DNA of 64,000 bases, taken from positions 62,001 through 126,000 of the forward strand of contig JAAYDJ010000037.1 of the NCBI GenBank assembly GCA_012729335.1, read 5' to 3'. The number at the start of each line of letters is the position of its first letter. Position 1 is the stretch's first letter. The DNA is from Bacteroidales bacterium. GTDB lineage: Bacteria; Bacteroidota; Bacteroidia; Bacteroidales; Prolixibacteraceae. Both the position numbers and the translations under genes were made by a program. The notes below the pieces were generated by a model. The model was not told where the DNA came from. It ran no database searches and was given only the letters and a program-made list of their open reading frames with translations. Below are positions 17,133 through 26,479 of the stretch, in pieces.

Positions 17133-20100
17133 ATGAAAAAAGTTGCGCTGTTACTGGCCCTTCTTCTGTTCGGGCTGCAGGGCTTGTTTGCTCAAACCCG
17201 GGATATTTCGGGTACCGTGACTTCTTCGGAAGACGGTTCCCCCATTCCGGGTGTGTCTGTGGTGGTCAAGGGGACCACACTGGGGACGGTCACCGACATG
17301 AACGGGGCCTTTACCTTAAGGATCCCGGCCAATGCACAAACCCTGATGTTTTCCTTCGTGGGTATGAACAGTCTGGAAGTACCCATTGGGAGCCAGACCA
17401 CCTTTAAGGTGTTGATGTATCCGGCCACCTTTGGGGTGGACGAAGTGGTGGTGACCGCCCTGGGTATTTCCAGGGAGAAAAAGTCACTGGGTTATGCCGT
17501 ACAGGATGTGAAGAGCGAAGAGCTGATCAAGGCGGGATCGCCCAATGTGATCTCCTCCCTGGCCGGTAAGGTCGCCGGGATGCAGGTGAACCAGGCCGGT
17601 GGCCAGATCGGGGCTTCTTCCCGTATCGTGGTCCGCGGAAACAGCTCCCTGGGTGATAACCAGCCATTGGTGGTTGTCGACGGGATTCCGATTGCCAATA
17701 ACTCGATTACGGCCAATGCCGTGGACTATGGCAGCGGTTTGTATGACATCAACCCGCAGGACATTGAGTCGGTATCGGTGCTGAAGGGTGGGGCTGCCGC
17801 GGCGCTCTACGGGATGCGTGCCGGTCACGGGGTGATCCTGATCACCACCAAGTCGGGCAGTGGCCGGGCCAAAGGGGTGGAAGTCTCCTATGACGGAAAC
17901 TTTAACTTTGACCAGGTTTACGGCATCCAGAAGTACCAGAACAAATACGGACAGGGTTACCTGGGCGACGAATGGTTCTACAAGGAAGCCCAGGCCGACG
18001 GCTATACCGGTTCCTACCAGGATTTCGTTCTCGGAGGCTACGATCCGGGGTACGGTTTTGCCTATGTTGACGGGTATGGTTCGGGTGTGAACGACGGTGT
18101 GGACGAGAGCTGGGGTCCCCGCCTCGACATCGGCCTGATGATCCCGCAGTTCAACAGTCCTTACGAAAACGGTGCATACAAGCCCACCCCGTGGGTCTCC
18201 AATCCCGACAACGTGAAGGACCTTTACCAGATGGGGCACAGTACCAACCACAACATCTCCCTGACTTCTGTCACCGATAATTCGAACACGCGTCTTTCGC
18301 TGGGATACCGTGATCAGCTGGGAGTACTCCCGAATACCGATATGAAGCGTTATACGGCAGCCATCAACTCGACGATGCGGCTGGGCAAGCTGGTTGAACT
18401 GAACCTGGCCCTCAACTATTCGAGGAACCAGAGTGATAACCTCCCCATCACCGAGTACAATGCCAGTAACCCCATGCAGTCGCTGGGTCAGTGGAGCGGC
18501 CGCCAGGTCGACATGAAGGCCCTGAAGGCCAACTGGAAAACCACCATGCCCAATGGCTATCCCTACAACTGGAACAGCAATTACCACAACAACCCCTACT
18601 GGAGTTTGTACAAGAATACCAACTCCTTCCAGAAGGACAGGGTTTTCGGCAAGACCTCCCTGTTCATCATGCCTGCCAAGGGGTTAAAACTGGAAGCCCG
18701 TTTGGGTCTTGACTACTATGCCTCCAAGAATAAGCCCATCACGACCTACCGCTCCAACGAAGTGCAGGCGGGTTACGGGGCCTGGGACGGGGGATGGTTC
18801 CGGCTTAACTCGCTGAACAACACCGAGGTGAATGCCGACCTGATCGCCTATTATGACAAAACTTTCGGTGACCTGAATGTCAACCTGCTGGCCGGTGCCA
18901 ATTACCGTAACCTGCGGTGGGACAGCCAGACCCTGGGTGCTGACATTCTGACGGTTCCCGACCTCTTCACCATTTCCAACGTCAGCGGAAGTCCCGTGAC
19001 GGCCATGGACAACGTCTGGATCCGCAACAACAGCGTCTACGGATCGGGATCGTTCGGTTTCAGGAATTACATCTTCCTCGATGCCACCATCCGCAATGAC
19101 TGGTCCTCGACCATCAAGGATCCCTTCTTCTATCCCTCCTTCAGTTTAAGCATCCTGCCCCTCGATATGGCCAATGTGCAGTCAGATGTGCTTTCCTTCC
19201 TGAAGCTGCGTGCCGGTTGGGCGAAGGTGGGTGCCGCAACAGGTGCTTATCGTACCGATCCCTATTTCTCGGCAGGGGCTTCCACCATTTACGGGGTGAC
19301 CCAGTACAACCAGACCACTGAGTTTCCGCCTGCGGCCCTCAAACCCGAACAGGTGGTGACCACCGAGGTGGGATTGGAAGCCAACTTCCTGAAGAACAGG
19401 ATTGGCCTTGATGTGGCACTCTATGACAAGACGACCACCAACCAGATTCTTTCGGTGGCCATCTCCCGGGCTACCGGATACAGCACTACCCTGGTGAATG
19501 CCGGTGAATTCAACAACAAGGGGATCGAGGTGCAGCTGCGCGGATCCATCCTGAAAAACGACAACGGCTTCAACTGGGATATGATTCTGAACTGGGCCAA
19601 AGACCAGAGTGAAATTGTTGAGCTTTACACCGATCCCATCACAGGTCAGCCGCTGCAGTCCTATACGATTGGTAACCAGTGGAGTACCTACGTGCAGGCT
19701 CGCCCGGGAGAACCCTGGGGGGTGATCTGGGGAACCGGGATGCTCCGCAATAAAGAGGGTGCCGTCATCGTCAATGCCGGTGGCCGTCCCCGTACCCAGG
19801 CCAACATGGAACTGGGGAACGTCACACCCGACTGGCTGGGAGGCCTCCGCAACGAGTTCACTTACAAAAACTGGAGCGCCGGCTTTATGCTTGACATGCG
19901 CAAAGGTGGCGACATCTTCAGCGTGAGTAACATGTTTGGTGCTTACAGCGGTTTGCTCGAATATACCGCCCTGGCTGACTTCCGCGAAAACGGCCTCGTG
20001 CTGGGTAAAGATTTCCTGAAAGACCAGAAGTTTGTGAAGATCGTCGGTACACCTGCTGCCAATATCCAGGATTCCGAGTTTGCGGAAAACGATATTGTCA

Positions 20101-20417
20101 CCGGAGCCCAGGACTTCTTCGAAAGCTATTACGGCAACCGTGAGCTGAGTGTGTATGACGGATCCTACCTCAAACTGCGCGAAGCCCACATCACCTATCG
20201 CATGCCCAAAAGCCTGTTCGGACAGGGCAGTTTCGTGAAGGGCGGCTCCGTGGCCCTGGTGGGAACCAACCTGGCCATCCTCTGGCGCCACAAATCCAAC
20301 CTTTCAGGCCTCGATCCTGAAAACGTAGTGAACAGTGATAACGGCGGTGTCGGTCTTGAGTCGACTACTTATCCTCCCTCCAGGAGCATGGGTATTAAAT
20401 TGAATTTCACTTTCTAA
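17133..20417 (+). CDS. SusC/RagA family TonB-linked outer membrane protein
   Basis: A 1,094-residue SusC homologue. Signal peptide (LLALLLFGLQGLFAQ), carboxypeptidase-regulatory-like domain (ISGTVTSSEDGSPIPGVSVVVKG), the TonB-box region DEVVVTALGISREKKSLG, a plug domain (SLAGKVAGMQVNQAGGQIG, PLVVVDGIPIAN, VLKGGAAAALYG) and a long barrel ending MGIKLNFTF. Together with the following SusD-like lipoprotein it forms a lidded importer for a glycan or peptide. No polysaccharide-degrading enzyme or sensor is adjacent, so the substrate is unknown. Confidence 0.95.
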   Translation: MKKVALLLALLLFGLQGLFAQTRDISGTVTSSEDGSPIPGVSVVVKGTTLGTVTDMNGAFTLRIPANAQTLMFSFVGMNSLEVPIGSQTTFKVLMYPATFGVDEVVVTALGISREKKSLGYAVQDVKSEELIKAGSPNVISSLAGKVAGMQVNQAGGQIGASSRIVVRGNSSLGDNQPLVVVDGIPIANNSITANAVDYGSGLYDINPQDIESVSVLKGGAAAALYGMRAGHGVILITTKSGSGRAKGVEVSYDGNFNFDQVYGIQKYQNKYGQGYLGDEWFYKEAQADGYTGSYQDFVLGGYDPGYGFAYVDGYGSGVNDGVDESWGPRLDIGLMIPQFNSPYENGAYKPTPWVSNPDNVKDLYQMGHSTNHNISLTSVTDNSNTRLSLGYRDQLGVLPNTDMKRYTAAINSTMRLGKLVELNLALNYSRNQSDNLPITEYNASNPMQSLGQWSGRQVDMKALKANWKTTMPNGYPYNWNSNYHNNPYWSLYKNTNSFQKDRVFGKTSLFIMPAKGLKLEARLGLDYYASKNKPITTYRSNEVQAGYGAWDGGWFRLNSLNNTEVNADLIAYYDKTFGDLNVNLLAGANYRNLRWDSQTLGADILTVPDLFTISNVSGSPVTAMDNVWIRNNSVYGSGSFGFRNYIFLDATIRNDWSSTIKDPFFYPSFSLSILPLDMANVQSDVLSFLKLRAGWAKVGAATGAYRTDPYFSAGASTIYGVTQYNQTTEFPPAALKPEQVVTTEVGLEANFLKNRIGLDVALYDKTTTNQILSVAISRATGYSTTLVNAGEFNNKGIEVQLRGSILKNDNGFNWDMILNWAKDQSEIVELYTDPITGQPLQSYTIGNQWSTYVQARPGEPWGVIWGTGMLRNKEGAVIVNAGGRPRTQANMELGNVTPDWLGGLRNEFTYKNWSAGFMLDMRKGGDIFSVSNMFGAYSGLLEYTALADFRENGLVLGKDFLKDQKFVKIVGTPAANIQDSEFAENDIVTGAQDFFESYYGNRELSVYDGSYLKLREAHITYRMPKSLFGQGSFVKGGSVALVGTNLAILWRHKSNLSGLDPENVVNSDNGGVGLESTTYPPSRSMGIKLNFTF

Positions 20418-20441
20418 TTGTTAACTTGAATTGCATAGGTT

Positions 20442-21899
20442 ATGAAAAAAATATTTGGAAGAATTTTCGCAGTGACTTTCTTGTCCATCTTCCTTGTGGC
20501 GGGATGTACAGATAAGTTTGAGGAAATCAACACCGACCCCGACCGGGCCAAGGATGCCCCTGCCACCAATGTGCTGGCCTTTGTGCTCCGTTACTATTCG
20601 GCGACGATGTTTGATCCCTGGAACGACATGAACGAGCCCAGTACCTATGCCGGGTACCTGGCCAAGATCCAGTATATCGATGAGGCGCGTTATACCTATC
20701 GTACCACGGTGGTGGAAAACAAATGGTATTACGGGTATATCATCTTGAACAACATCAATGAAATCAAGAAGAAGGCCGAAACCGACGGGGCCGCTAACCT
20801 GATGGCGGTGGCCCAGACCCTGGAGGCGATGGTGTATCAGCTGATGACCGACACCTGGCGTGACATTCCGTTCACGGAAGCCATTAAGCTGAGCGAGGGA
20901 ATTCTCACGCCGAAGTACGACAAGCAGGAGGATATTTATCCTGCCCTGCTGGCCCAGCTGAAGGCGGCTGCCGACATGTATGATCCCGATCACGGGGATG
21001 CCCTGGGTGATGGAGACGTCTTGTTCTGGGGAGATGTGGAGCTCTGGCAGAAATTCACCAACTCGCTGCGTCTGCGGTTGGCCATGCGCATATCGGGCGT
21101 GAACAACGGCCTGGCCAAAAGCACCGTGGAGGAGATCATGGGGAATCCCTCAAAATATCCCATCATGGAGAGCAACGACGACAATGCCTTCTTCTGGTGG
21201 CCGGGTTCTGCTCCCTATGAGGAGCCCTGGTATGCCGATTCCAAGGGACGTGATGATCACGGGGTAAGCGATGTGCTGGTTGATGTTCTGAAGTCGCTGA
21301 ATGATCCGCGGTTGCCGGTGTATGCTTATCCTGCGGAGTCCGATGGCCAGTTCAGGGGCTTCCAGATTGGTGCCAAGGCCCAGCCGGCCCTGACGACCAT
21401 CTCGAGAATTGGAGAGCGGTTCCGTGATGATCCGGCCGGATTCTCACCCTGGATGCGCTACGCCGAAGTGATGTTCCACGCGGCCGAAGCGGCCAAGAAG
21501 GGGTATGCCACAGGCATCACCGCCCAGGCCGCCTATGAGGAAGCCGTGGCGGCTTCCCTCGAGGAAAATGGCCTTGGTCAGGCCGACATCACCGCCTATC
21601 TCAACGGACGTGGCAAGTTCAACAACACCCTGGAGCAGATTTATCTCCAGGAATGGATCGCCCTCTACAAACAAGGCATGGAAGGCTGGTCACTTTACCG
21701 CCGTACAGGCATCCCCACGACCCACTATGTGGCACCGGGATCCTCCTACACCGGACACAACTCACCGCCTTTCCGTTATCCCTATCCGGCCAATGAGCTG
21801 ACTTACAACAAGGATAACGCCGAACCCTTTGCCAATGAAGCCGTCGATTACTTCTGGGGCAAGAAAATGTGGTGGGATACCCGCACGGGTGTACAATAA
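20442..21899 (+). CDS. SusD/RagB-like nutrient-binding lipoprotein (SusD-like_2)
   Basis: A 485-residue surface lipoprotein with lipobox LVAGC and the family opening TDKFEEINTDPDRAKDA, which marks the SusD-like_2 subgroup. TPR-like helices (VMFHAAEAAKKGYA, IYLQEWIALYKQGMEGWSLYRRTG) are as in the family. It forms the lid over the SusC barrel. It starts 24 bp after susC and is followed by a strong terminator, so the operon has only these two genes. Confidence 0.93.
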   Translation: MKKIFGRIFAVTFLSIFLVAGCTDKFEEINTDPDRAKDAPATNVLAFVLRYYSATMFDPWNDMNEPSTYAGYLAKIQYIDEARYTYRTTVVENKWYYGYIILNNINEIKKKAETDGAANLMAVAQTLEAMVYQLMTDTWRDIPFTEAIKLSEGILTPKYDKQEDIYPALLAQLKAAADMYDPDHGDALGDGDVLFWGDVELWQKFTNSLRLRLAMRISGVNNGLAKSTVEEIMGNPSKYPIMESNDDNAFFWWPGSAPYEEPWYADSKGRDDHGVSDVLVDVLKSLNDPRLPVYAYPAESDGQFRGFQIGAKAQPALTTISRIGERFRDDPAGFSPWMRYAEVMFHAAEAAKKGYATGITAQAAYEEAVAASLEENGLGQADITAYLNGRGKFNNTLEQIYLQEWIALYKQGMEGWSLYRRTGIPTTHYVAPGSSYTGHNSPPFRYPYPANELTYNKDNAEPFANEAVDYFWGKKMWWDTRTGVQ

Positions 21900-21990
21900 C
21901 AGAACTTCGGGCCGGGGGGGTCAGTCTCTACTTTCTCCTTCAATCTTAGTTTTTAAGGGAATTGCCCTCCGGCCTTTTTAAGGATAACCG

Positions 21991-22020
21991 AAGAAACCCG
22001 GCCAATGTGCCGGGTTTCTT
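21991..22020 (+). terminator. Terminator after susC/susD
   Basis: Perfect 12-bp stem AAGAAACCCGGC (21991-22002) with GCCGGGTTTCTT (22009-22020), loop CAATGT, about 90 bp after the SusD stop, followed by CTTT. Confidence 0.85.
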
Positions 22021-22068
22021 CTTTAAAAAAGCCCTATCTTTCGGATGTCAATACATGTCAGAATGCGT

Positions 22069-23118
22069 ATGGAGGCCAGAAAGCTGCGAATCGTATTTAT
22101 GGGCACCCCCGAATTTGCCGTGGAGAGTCTGCGGGCTTTGGTGGAGAGCGGCCATCAGGTGGTGGGGGTGGTGACGGCCCCCGACAGGCCTGCGGGGCGG
22201 GGGCTGAAGGTGAGTGAAAGCGCGGTGAAGAAGTATGCCGTATCGGTGGGGCTTCCCGTGCTGCAACCCGAGAAACTGAAAAACCCCGGATTCCTGAGGC
22301 AACTGGCCGCATTGAATCCTGACCTGCAGGTGGTGGTGGCCTTTCGTATGCTTCCGGAGGTGGTGTGGGCGGCCCCCCGGCTGGGGACCTTCAACCTGCA
22401 CGCCTCCCTGTTGCCCCAGTACCGCGGGGCCGCACCCCTCAACTGGGCACTTATCCACGGTGAAACCGAAACCGGCGTGACCACCTTTCTGTTGTCGCAC
22501 GAGATCGATACCGGGCAAATCCTCTTCCGGGAGAAGGAACCCATTCACCCCAGTGATACGGTGGGCGACCTGCACGACCGGCTGATGCTCCGCGGGGCAC
22601 GGCTGGTGGTCAAAACCGTGGAGGCCCTGGCCACCGGAGATTATGCTCCCGTTCCCCAGGAAGCGTTGATTTCTGCTGCCGGGGCACTCAAAGCCGCTCC
22701 CAAGATCTTCAGGGAAGATATGCATATCAGCTGGAATGCCCCGGCAGAACAGGTGCGCAATCTGATCAGGGGGCTCTCGCCTTGGCCGGCAGCATGGACA
22801 ACGCTGCGGCACAGGGCCGGCACAGCTCATATGGAGATGAAGATTTATGGTGCCGAAACCGGCGCACCCGGGGTACCCAGTACGCCCGGGGAAACCAATA
22901 CCCCCGGCGCATCCCAAGGCCCCTTGAAAACCGGTGCTCTTTTTGAAACCACGATTCCTCCGGGAACCATCCGTACCGACGGGAAACGGTACCTCGAGGT
23001 GGCATGTGCCGACGGTTGGCTGCGTATCACCGACCTGCAGCTTTCAGGCCGCAAGAGAATGAAGACGGAGGAATTCCTGCGGGGTTTCCCCGGGGCGGAA
23101 GAATTCAGGGCAGAATAG
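22069..23118 (+). CDS. fmt: Methionyl-tRNA formyltransferase
   Basis: About 349 residues. Core MGTPEFAVESLRALV; catalytic set Asn, His and Asp in FNLHASLLPQYRGAAP and HEIDTGQIL; C-terminal OB-like domain. It formylates initiator Met-tRNA. The frame opens at 22045, but a TATCTTTC -7-like box at 22035-22042 would place transcription start near 22048, favouring the ATG at 22069 (or 22063). The C-terminal domain contains an unusual Pro/Gly/Thr-rich insertion (about 22855-22930) between MKIYGAETG and ALFETTI, absent from usual Fmt. Confidence 0.92.
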   Translation: MEARKLRIVFMGTPEFAVESLRALVESGHQVVGVVTAPDRPAGRGLKVSESAVKKYAVSVGLPVLQPEKLKNPGFLRQLAALNPDLQVVVAFRMLPEVVWAAPRLGTFNLHASLLPQYRGAAPLNWALIHGETETGVTTFLLSHEIDTGQILFREKEPIHPSDTVGDLHDRLMLRGARLVVKTVEALATGDYAPVPQEALISAAGALKAAPKIFREDMHISWNAPAEQVRNLIRGLSPWPAAWTTLRHRAGTAHMEMKIYGAETGAPGVPSTPGETNTPGASQGPLKTGALFETTIPPGTIRTDGKRYLEVACADGWLRITDLQLSGRKRMKTEEFLRGFPGAEEFRAE

Positions 23119-23283
23119 GATGGCTCTGATGGGGCCTTTCCAAAAAGCAGCAGCCCTCCTCCGTGTGGAAAAAGGCTGCAGATGACGGAATCCTGGTGAC
23201 CTGTATAAATGCTTCCGGTCTGGTGTGTGCCAGCCACCGATATCAGGCGCGGGAGGCCACCGCTTGGCCTGGCAATGGTTCTT

Positions 23284-23655
23284 TTATCCCGGGTTTTCCT
23301 GTTTTTTCAGCCGGTTGACCAGGAAGAAGTAAATCAGAAACCCCAGGGAGATGAAGACCAGCTCAATGCCGTAAGGGAGGGCGGTCTCATAAAGGTCGGT
23401 AGTGTTGACGGTAGGGTATGACCTGATGATCTCAATGATGATCAGCCCCAGTCCGGCCGTGAAGGCCACCAGTCCCCACTTCAGTGAAGGATACCGCTGC
23501 GTTTCCCCGGCAGGGGCATCGGGAGTGACCAGAATCCCAGCCTGTTCCACATGCCCGTTCTGGATGAGTTTCCTTTTCAGGAAATGTTCCGAAATCACAC
23601 GGATAATTTGATAGAATCCGTAAAAGACAATGCCTGTAATAAAAATGGCTTCCAT
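23284..23655 (-). CDS. Small membrane protein divergent from the ECF sigma gene
   Basis: 123 residues with an N-terminal hydrophobic segment (IFITGIVFYGFYQIIRVI) and two C-terminal helices (LVAFTAGLGLIIIEII, LVFISLGFLIYFFLV), resembling small DUF6249-like membrane proteins; the family call is tentative. The minus-strand promoter region contains TGCAACCTTT, the same element that precedes the divergent sigma gene, so it is probably controlled by that sigma factor. Confidence 0.65.
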   Translation of the reverse strand: MEAIFITGIVFYGFYQIIRVISEHFLKRKLIQNGHVEQAGILVTPDAPAGETQRYPSLKWGLVAFTAGLGLIIIEIIRSYPTVNTTDLYETALPYGIELVFISLGFLIYFFLVNRLKKQENPG

Positions 23656-23685
23656 AATTCCTTATTTTAAATGGTTGTTATGCCC

Positions 23686-23778
23686 CATGTGACCTGTTTG
23701 CGTGAAAAAGGTTGCAGGAAAAAGAAGTTTTTTTTTATACATCATACTGCAACCTTTTGGTAGCTTTGGAGTCGTATG
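23686..23778. promoter_or_regulatory. Mirrored divergent ECF-type promoters
   Basis: A perfect 11-bp inverted repeat, AAAGGTTGCAG (23707-23717) and CTGCAACCTTT (23747-23757). Each arm reads outward as TGCAACCTTT, a typical Bacteroidota ECF -35. Exactly 18 nt after AACC comes CGTATG (23773-23778) on the plus strand and CACATG (23686-23691) on the minus strand. The plus side would start transcription almost at the sigma ATG. A TAGCTTTG housekeeping-like box (23761-23768) overlaps but lacks a -33. Confidence 0.6.
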
Positions 23779-23783
23779 AACCA

Positions 23784-24356
23784 ATGAGTGACGCGGAACT
23801 GGTCGGACGGGTGTTAAACGGCAACGAACATGCCTGCAGGTTTCTGGTAGCCCAATACCAGAAGCTGGTCCAGCATGTGGTCGGCAGAATGGTTTTGCAG
23901 GAGGAGGTGGTGGAAGACCTTTGCCAGGATGTATTTATGAAGGTATTCAGGCGTCTTCACACATTCAGGGGGGATGCCCGTTTATCGACCTGGATCGCCA
24001 CCATTGCCTACAATACCACGGCCACCTACCTGAAACGGAACAAGGGGCGGAAGGAGACCAGTCTGGACCATGGCGGGGTGATGGCCCTGGAAGACGGCGA
24101 TCTTCCCGCGTGCGATATGGCTGACGCCGGGGAGGTGCGCAGGCTGCTTCAGGCTTCCATAGAGAAGCTTCCGGTCCATTACCGGACCATACTGACCCTC
24201 TTTTACCTGGAGGAGTTTTCTTACAGGGAGATCGGGGAGATCACGGGGATGCCCGAAGGGACGGTCAAGAGTTACCTGCACCGTTCCCGGCAGTTGTTAA
24301 AAAGTCAACTAGAAAAAGTGCTTGACCATGAAGGAAGAACAGTTATTTCCCGGTGA
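23784..24356 (+). CDS. ECF-type RNA polymerase sigma factor
   Basis: About 190 residues, sigma-70 region 2 (FLVAQYQKLVQHVV, DLCQDVFMKVFRRLHTF, STWIATIAYNTTATYL) and region 4 (LPVHYRTILTLFYLEEFSY, EIGEITGMPEGTVKSYLHR). The frame is open upstream to 23712, but that would lie inside its own promoter elements, so the ATG at 23784 (MSDAELVGRVLNG) is used. The next gene overlaps its 3' end by 29 nt and occupies the usual anti-sigma position. Confidence 0.9.
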   Translation: MSDAELVGRVLNGNEHACRFLVAQYQKLVQHVVGRMVLQEEVVEDLCQDVFMKVFRRLHTFRGDARLSTWIATIAYNTTATYLKRNKGRKETSLDHGGVMALEDGDLPACDMADAGEVRRLLQASIEKLPVHYRTILTLFYLEEFSYREIGEITGMPEGTVKSYLHRSRQLLKSQLEKVLDHEGRTVISR

Positions 24357-24726
24357 ACCGGAACGGAATGAAGAAGCAGACCGTTTGCTGGAGCAGTTTC
24401 TGCGGAGCGACGTGATGTCTCCGCTCTCCTCTTCTTTTGCGGCCCGTGTGGGGCGCAAGGCGGCCCGCAGGCTGGTCATGCGCCAGCACCTACTCGAATT
24501 TCTGAGCTATACCGCAGCCATCCTTCTTCCTTTGGGCGTACTGGGTGTCGTCCTCTATTTTTCAGGCCGGGAGCAATTACAGGAATGGGCGGCATGGTGG
24601 GATACTGCCAGGCCCTTCCTCGTGGGGGGCGGGGGAATCCTTTTCTTCCTTCTTGTTGCCGACAAGGTGCTGCTTCCCTGGCTCTTTTTCTTCTACGGCA
24701 GTCATAAGGGCGCCCGCGGAAAATAG
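24328..24726 (+). CDS. Two-helix membrane protein in anti-sigma position
   Basis: 132 residues: a soluble N-terminal part (EEADRLLEQFLRSDVMSPL) resembling the short cytoplasmic arm of Bacteroidota anti-sigma-like proteins, then two hydrophobic helices (YTAAILLPLGVLGVVLYF and LVGGGGILFFLLVADKVLL). No zinc-binding HxxxCxxC motif is present. Overlap with the sigma gene suggests translational coupling; an anti-sigma role is inference. Confidence 0.6.
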   Translation: MKEEQLFPGEPERNEEADRLLEQFLRSDVMSPLSSSFAARVGRKAARRLVMRQHLLEFLSYTAAILLPLGVLGVVLYFSGREQLQEWAAWWDTARPFLVGGGGILFFLLVADKVLLPWLFFFYGSHKGARGK

Positions 24727-24735
24727 GGCCGGGCT

Positions 24736-25686
24736 TTAATTCGCGGCCGGAAGGACGGCTTTTTTCTGGAGTTTCAGAAGGGTGCCCACAGGCACTACAT
24801 CGCCGTATTTCAGTTTATTAATCCGGTATAAGGCCTTCATCCTGATCCCGTAATATTGGGAGATATAATGCATGGATTCTCCTTCGGCGACGCGGTGGAG
24901 CTCATACATGCCCTGTGCCCGGGGCTTCTTGTTCTGCAGGTAGAGGATTTCACCGGCAAGGGGTTCATACCCTTCGGGGTAGTCGTTGAATTTGCGCAGT
25001 TCCCAGGTTTTGAGGCCGAATTCCTGGCCCAGCAGTTCGAAGTTGTCGCCTTCGCGGGTGATGGCTGAGCGCAGACCGTTGTGAAGGGTGATCTCCCGTG
25101 TGCTGTAGGGGTTGATGATCAGCTGCCGGTTGAACTGGTCGCCCATTCTCATTTTTTCGACCTGGGCCATTTCCTCGCGGGTCATTTTGTGGTCGAGGCG
25201 CCAGAGCTGGTTGAGCTCGATGATCTCAATCACCTTTTCGGCATAGCGGGGGTCGGTGGCATACCCCGCCTGTTTGAGGCCCCGGGCCCATCCCGTAAAA
25301 TCGGTAGGCGCCAACCGGAACAGCGCGCTGTAGCGGGGATTGCTCATCAAGAAGTTGGTATGGTCGACATAGGAATCCTCTACGGTTTTATATTTCCGGA
25401 AGCATTCGTTTTTCTCGTCGTCGTCGTGGTAGGAACGGGCACCTGTCCAGTTGGACTTGCACTTGATGCCGAAGTGGTTGTTGGATTTACGGGCCATTTC
25501 ACTGTTGCCGTCGGCCGATTCCAGGCAGGCCTGGGCCATTTTGATACTGGCAGGGATGCCGCTGCGGTTCATCTCGCTGATGGCCAGCAATTGGTATTTC
25601 CGGATATATTCGGCACGGGTGAGCCGTTGTGCCACCCCCGTAAGGGCCAGCATAATAAGAAACAGGGCCAGGGTTGATTTCCGCAT
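24736..25686 (-). CDS. Secreted GH73 glucosaminidase with LysM repeats
   Basis: About 316 residues: signal peptide (LALFLIMLALTGVAQ), a FlgJ/GH73-type glucosaminidase domain (AISEMNRSGIPASIKMAQAC, ESADGNSEMARKSNNHFGIKC, YATDPRYAEKVIEII), and two LysM-type modules (ITREGDNFELLGQEFGL and HRVAEGESMHYISQYYGI). It should cleave N-acetylglucosaminyl bonds in peptidoglycan in the periplasm. The start MRKSTLALF was preferred over the upstream MTM. Confidence 0.9.
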   Translation of the reverse strand: MRKSTLALFLIMLALTGVAQRLTRAEYIRKYQLLAISEMNRSGIPASIKMAQACLESADGNSEMARKSNNHFGIKCKSNWTGARSYHDDDEKNECFRKYKTVEDSYVDHTNFLMSNPRYSALFRLAPTDFTGWARGLKQAGYATDPRYAEKVIEIIELNQLWRLDHKMTREEMAQVEKMRMGDQFNRQLIINPYSTREITLHNGLRSAITREGDNFELLGQEFGLKTWELRKFNDYPEGYEPLAGEILYLQNKKPRAQGMYELHRVAEGESMHYISQYYGIRMKALYRINKLKYGDVVPVGTLLKLQKKAVLPAAN

Positions 25687-25770
25687 GGTCATGATGCTAG
25701 ATGGGTCAAAAAATCAGGTAAATATAATTTTCTTACCTCAAATATTGTACTTTTAGGGAAAATTCGGACC

Positions 25771-26256
25771 ATGATCAGCAGAGAACTGAGGATCCAGTAC
25801 AGTGAATATACGGGTACGGAAGCGTTGCCTGAGCCCTGGGCCAGGCTGGTGGAAGCGGCCAGGAAGGCTGCTGACCAGGCATACTCTCCCTATTCGGGTT
25901 TCAGGGTTGGAGCGGCAGTTCTGCTGGCCGACGGAACGGTGCTGACGGGCAATAATCAGGAGAATGCGGCTTATCCATCAGGATTGTGTGCCGAGCGGAC
26001 GGTCCTCTTCTATGCCAATGCCAACTTCCCGGGGGTGCCTGTGGAGGCCATGGCCATCACGGCTGCCAATGCGCGCGGACAGGTGAACGAACCGGTGAAA
26101 CCCTGCGGGGCTTGCCGGCAGGTCCTCCTCGAAACCGAAGCCCGCTACAGCCACCCGATCAGGATGATTCTTGACGGGAAAAAAAGGATCCAGGTTTTCA
26201 ACGGGATAGACGATCTGCTTCCCTTCAGCTTCAAACCCGCATCCCTCAAAGGTTAA
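25771..26256 (+). CDS. cdd: Cytidine deaminase
   Basis: 161 residues. Zinc site: SGLCAERTVLF (Cys and the proton-shuttling Glu) and PCGACRQVLLE (two Cys). YSPYSGFRVGAAVLLADG is the substrate-binding opening. It deaminates cytidine and deoxycytidine in pyrimidine salvage. It starts 84 bp from the divergent autolysin gene. Confidence 0.94.
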   Translation: MISRELRIQYSEYTGTEALPEPWARLVEAARKAADQAYSPYSGFRVGAAVLLADGTVLTGNNQENAAYPSGLCAERTVLFYANANFPGVPVEAMAITAANARGQVNEPVKPCGACRQVLLETEARYSHPIRMILDGKKRIQVFNGIDDLLPFSFKPASLKG

Positions 26257-26268
26257 CCGGCTTCACCC

Positions 26269-26347
26269 CCGTACTCCACTTCCGTACTCCATTGTCAGAC
26301 GCACTGCCGTAAACACCGCCCCTGACTTCACTGTCAGGCGCACTGCC
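26269..26347. repeat. Short direct repeats between cdd and the pseudouridine synthase gene
   Basis: The ten-base CCGTACTCCA occurs at 26269-26278 and 26282-26291, and a 16-nt block TGTCAG(A/G)CGCACTGCC at 26293-26308 and 26332-26347, 39 nt apart. The 223-bp gap holds no gene that I can support. Confidence 0.5.
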
Positions 26348-26479
26348 AGGAACCCATGTTCCCCTGACTCCCCTGTCCGGGGCTCCCCGGAGCCGACCAG
26401 GCCCCCGGCGGATTTCTTTTTCCCTTCTGATGTGGGCAGGGCCGCAGTCCCGGCCATGAAGAAGGCTTCCTCTCCGGGT

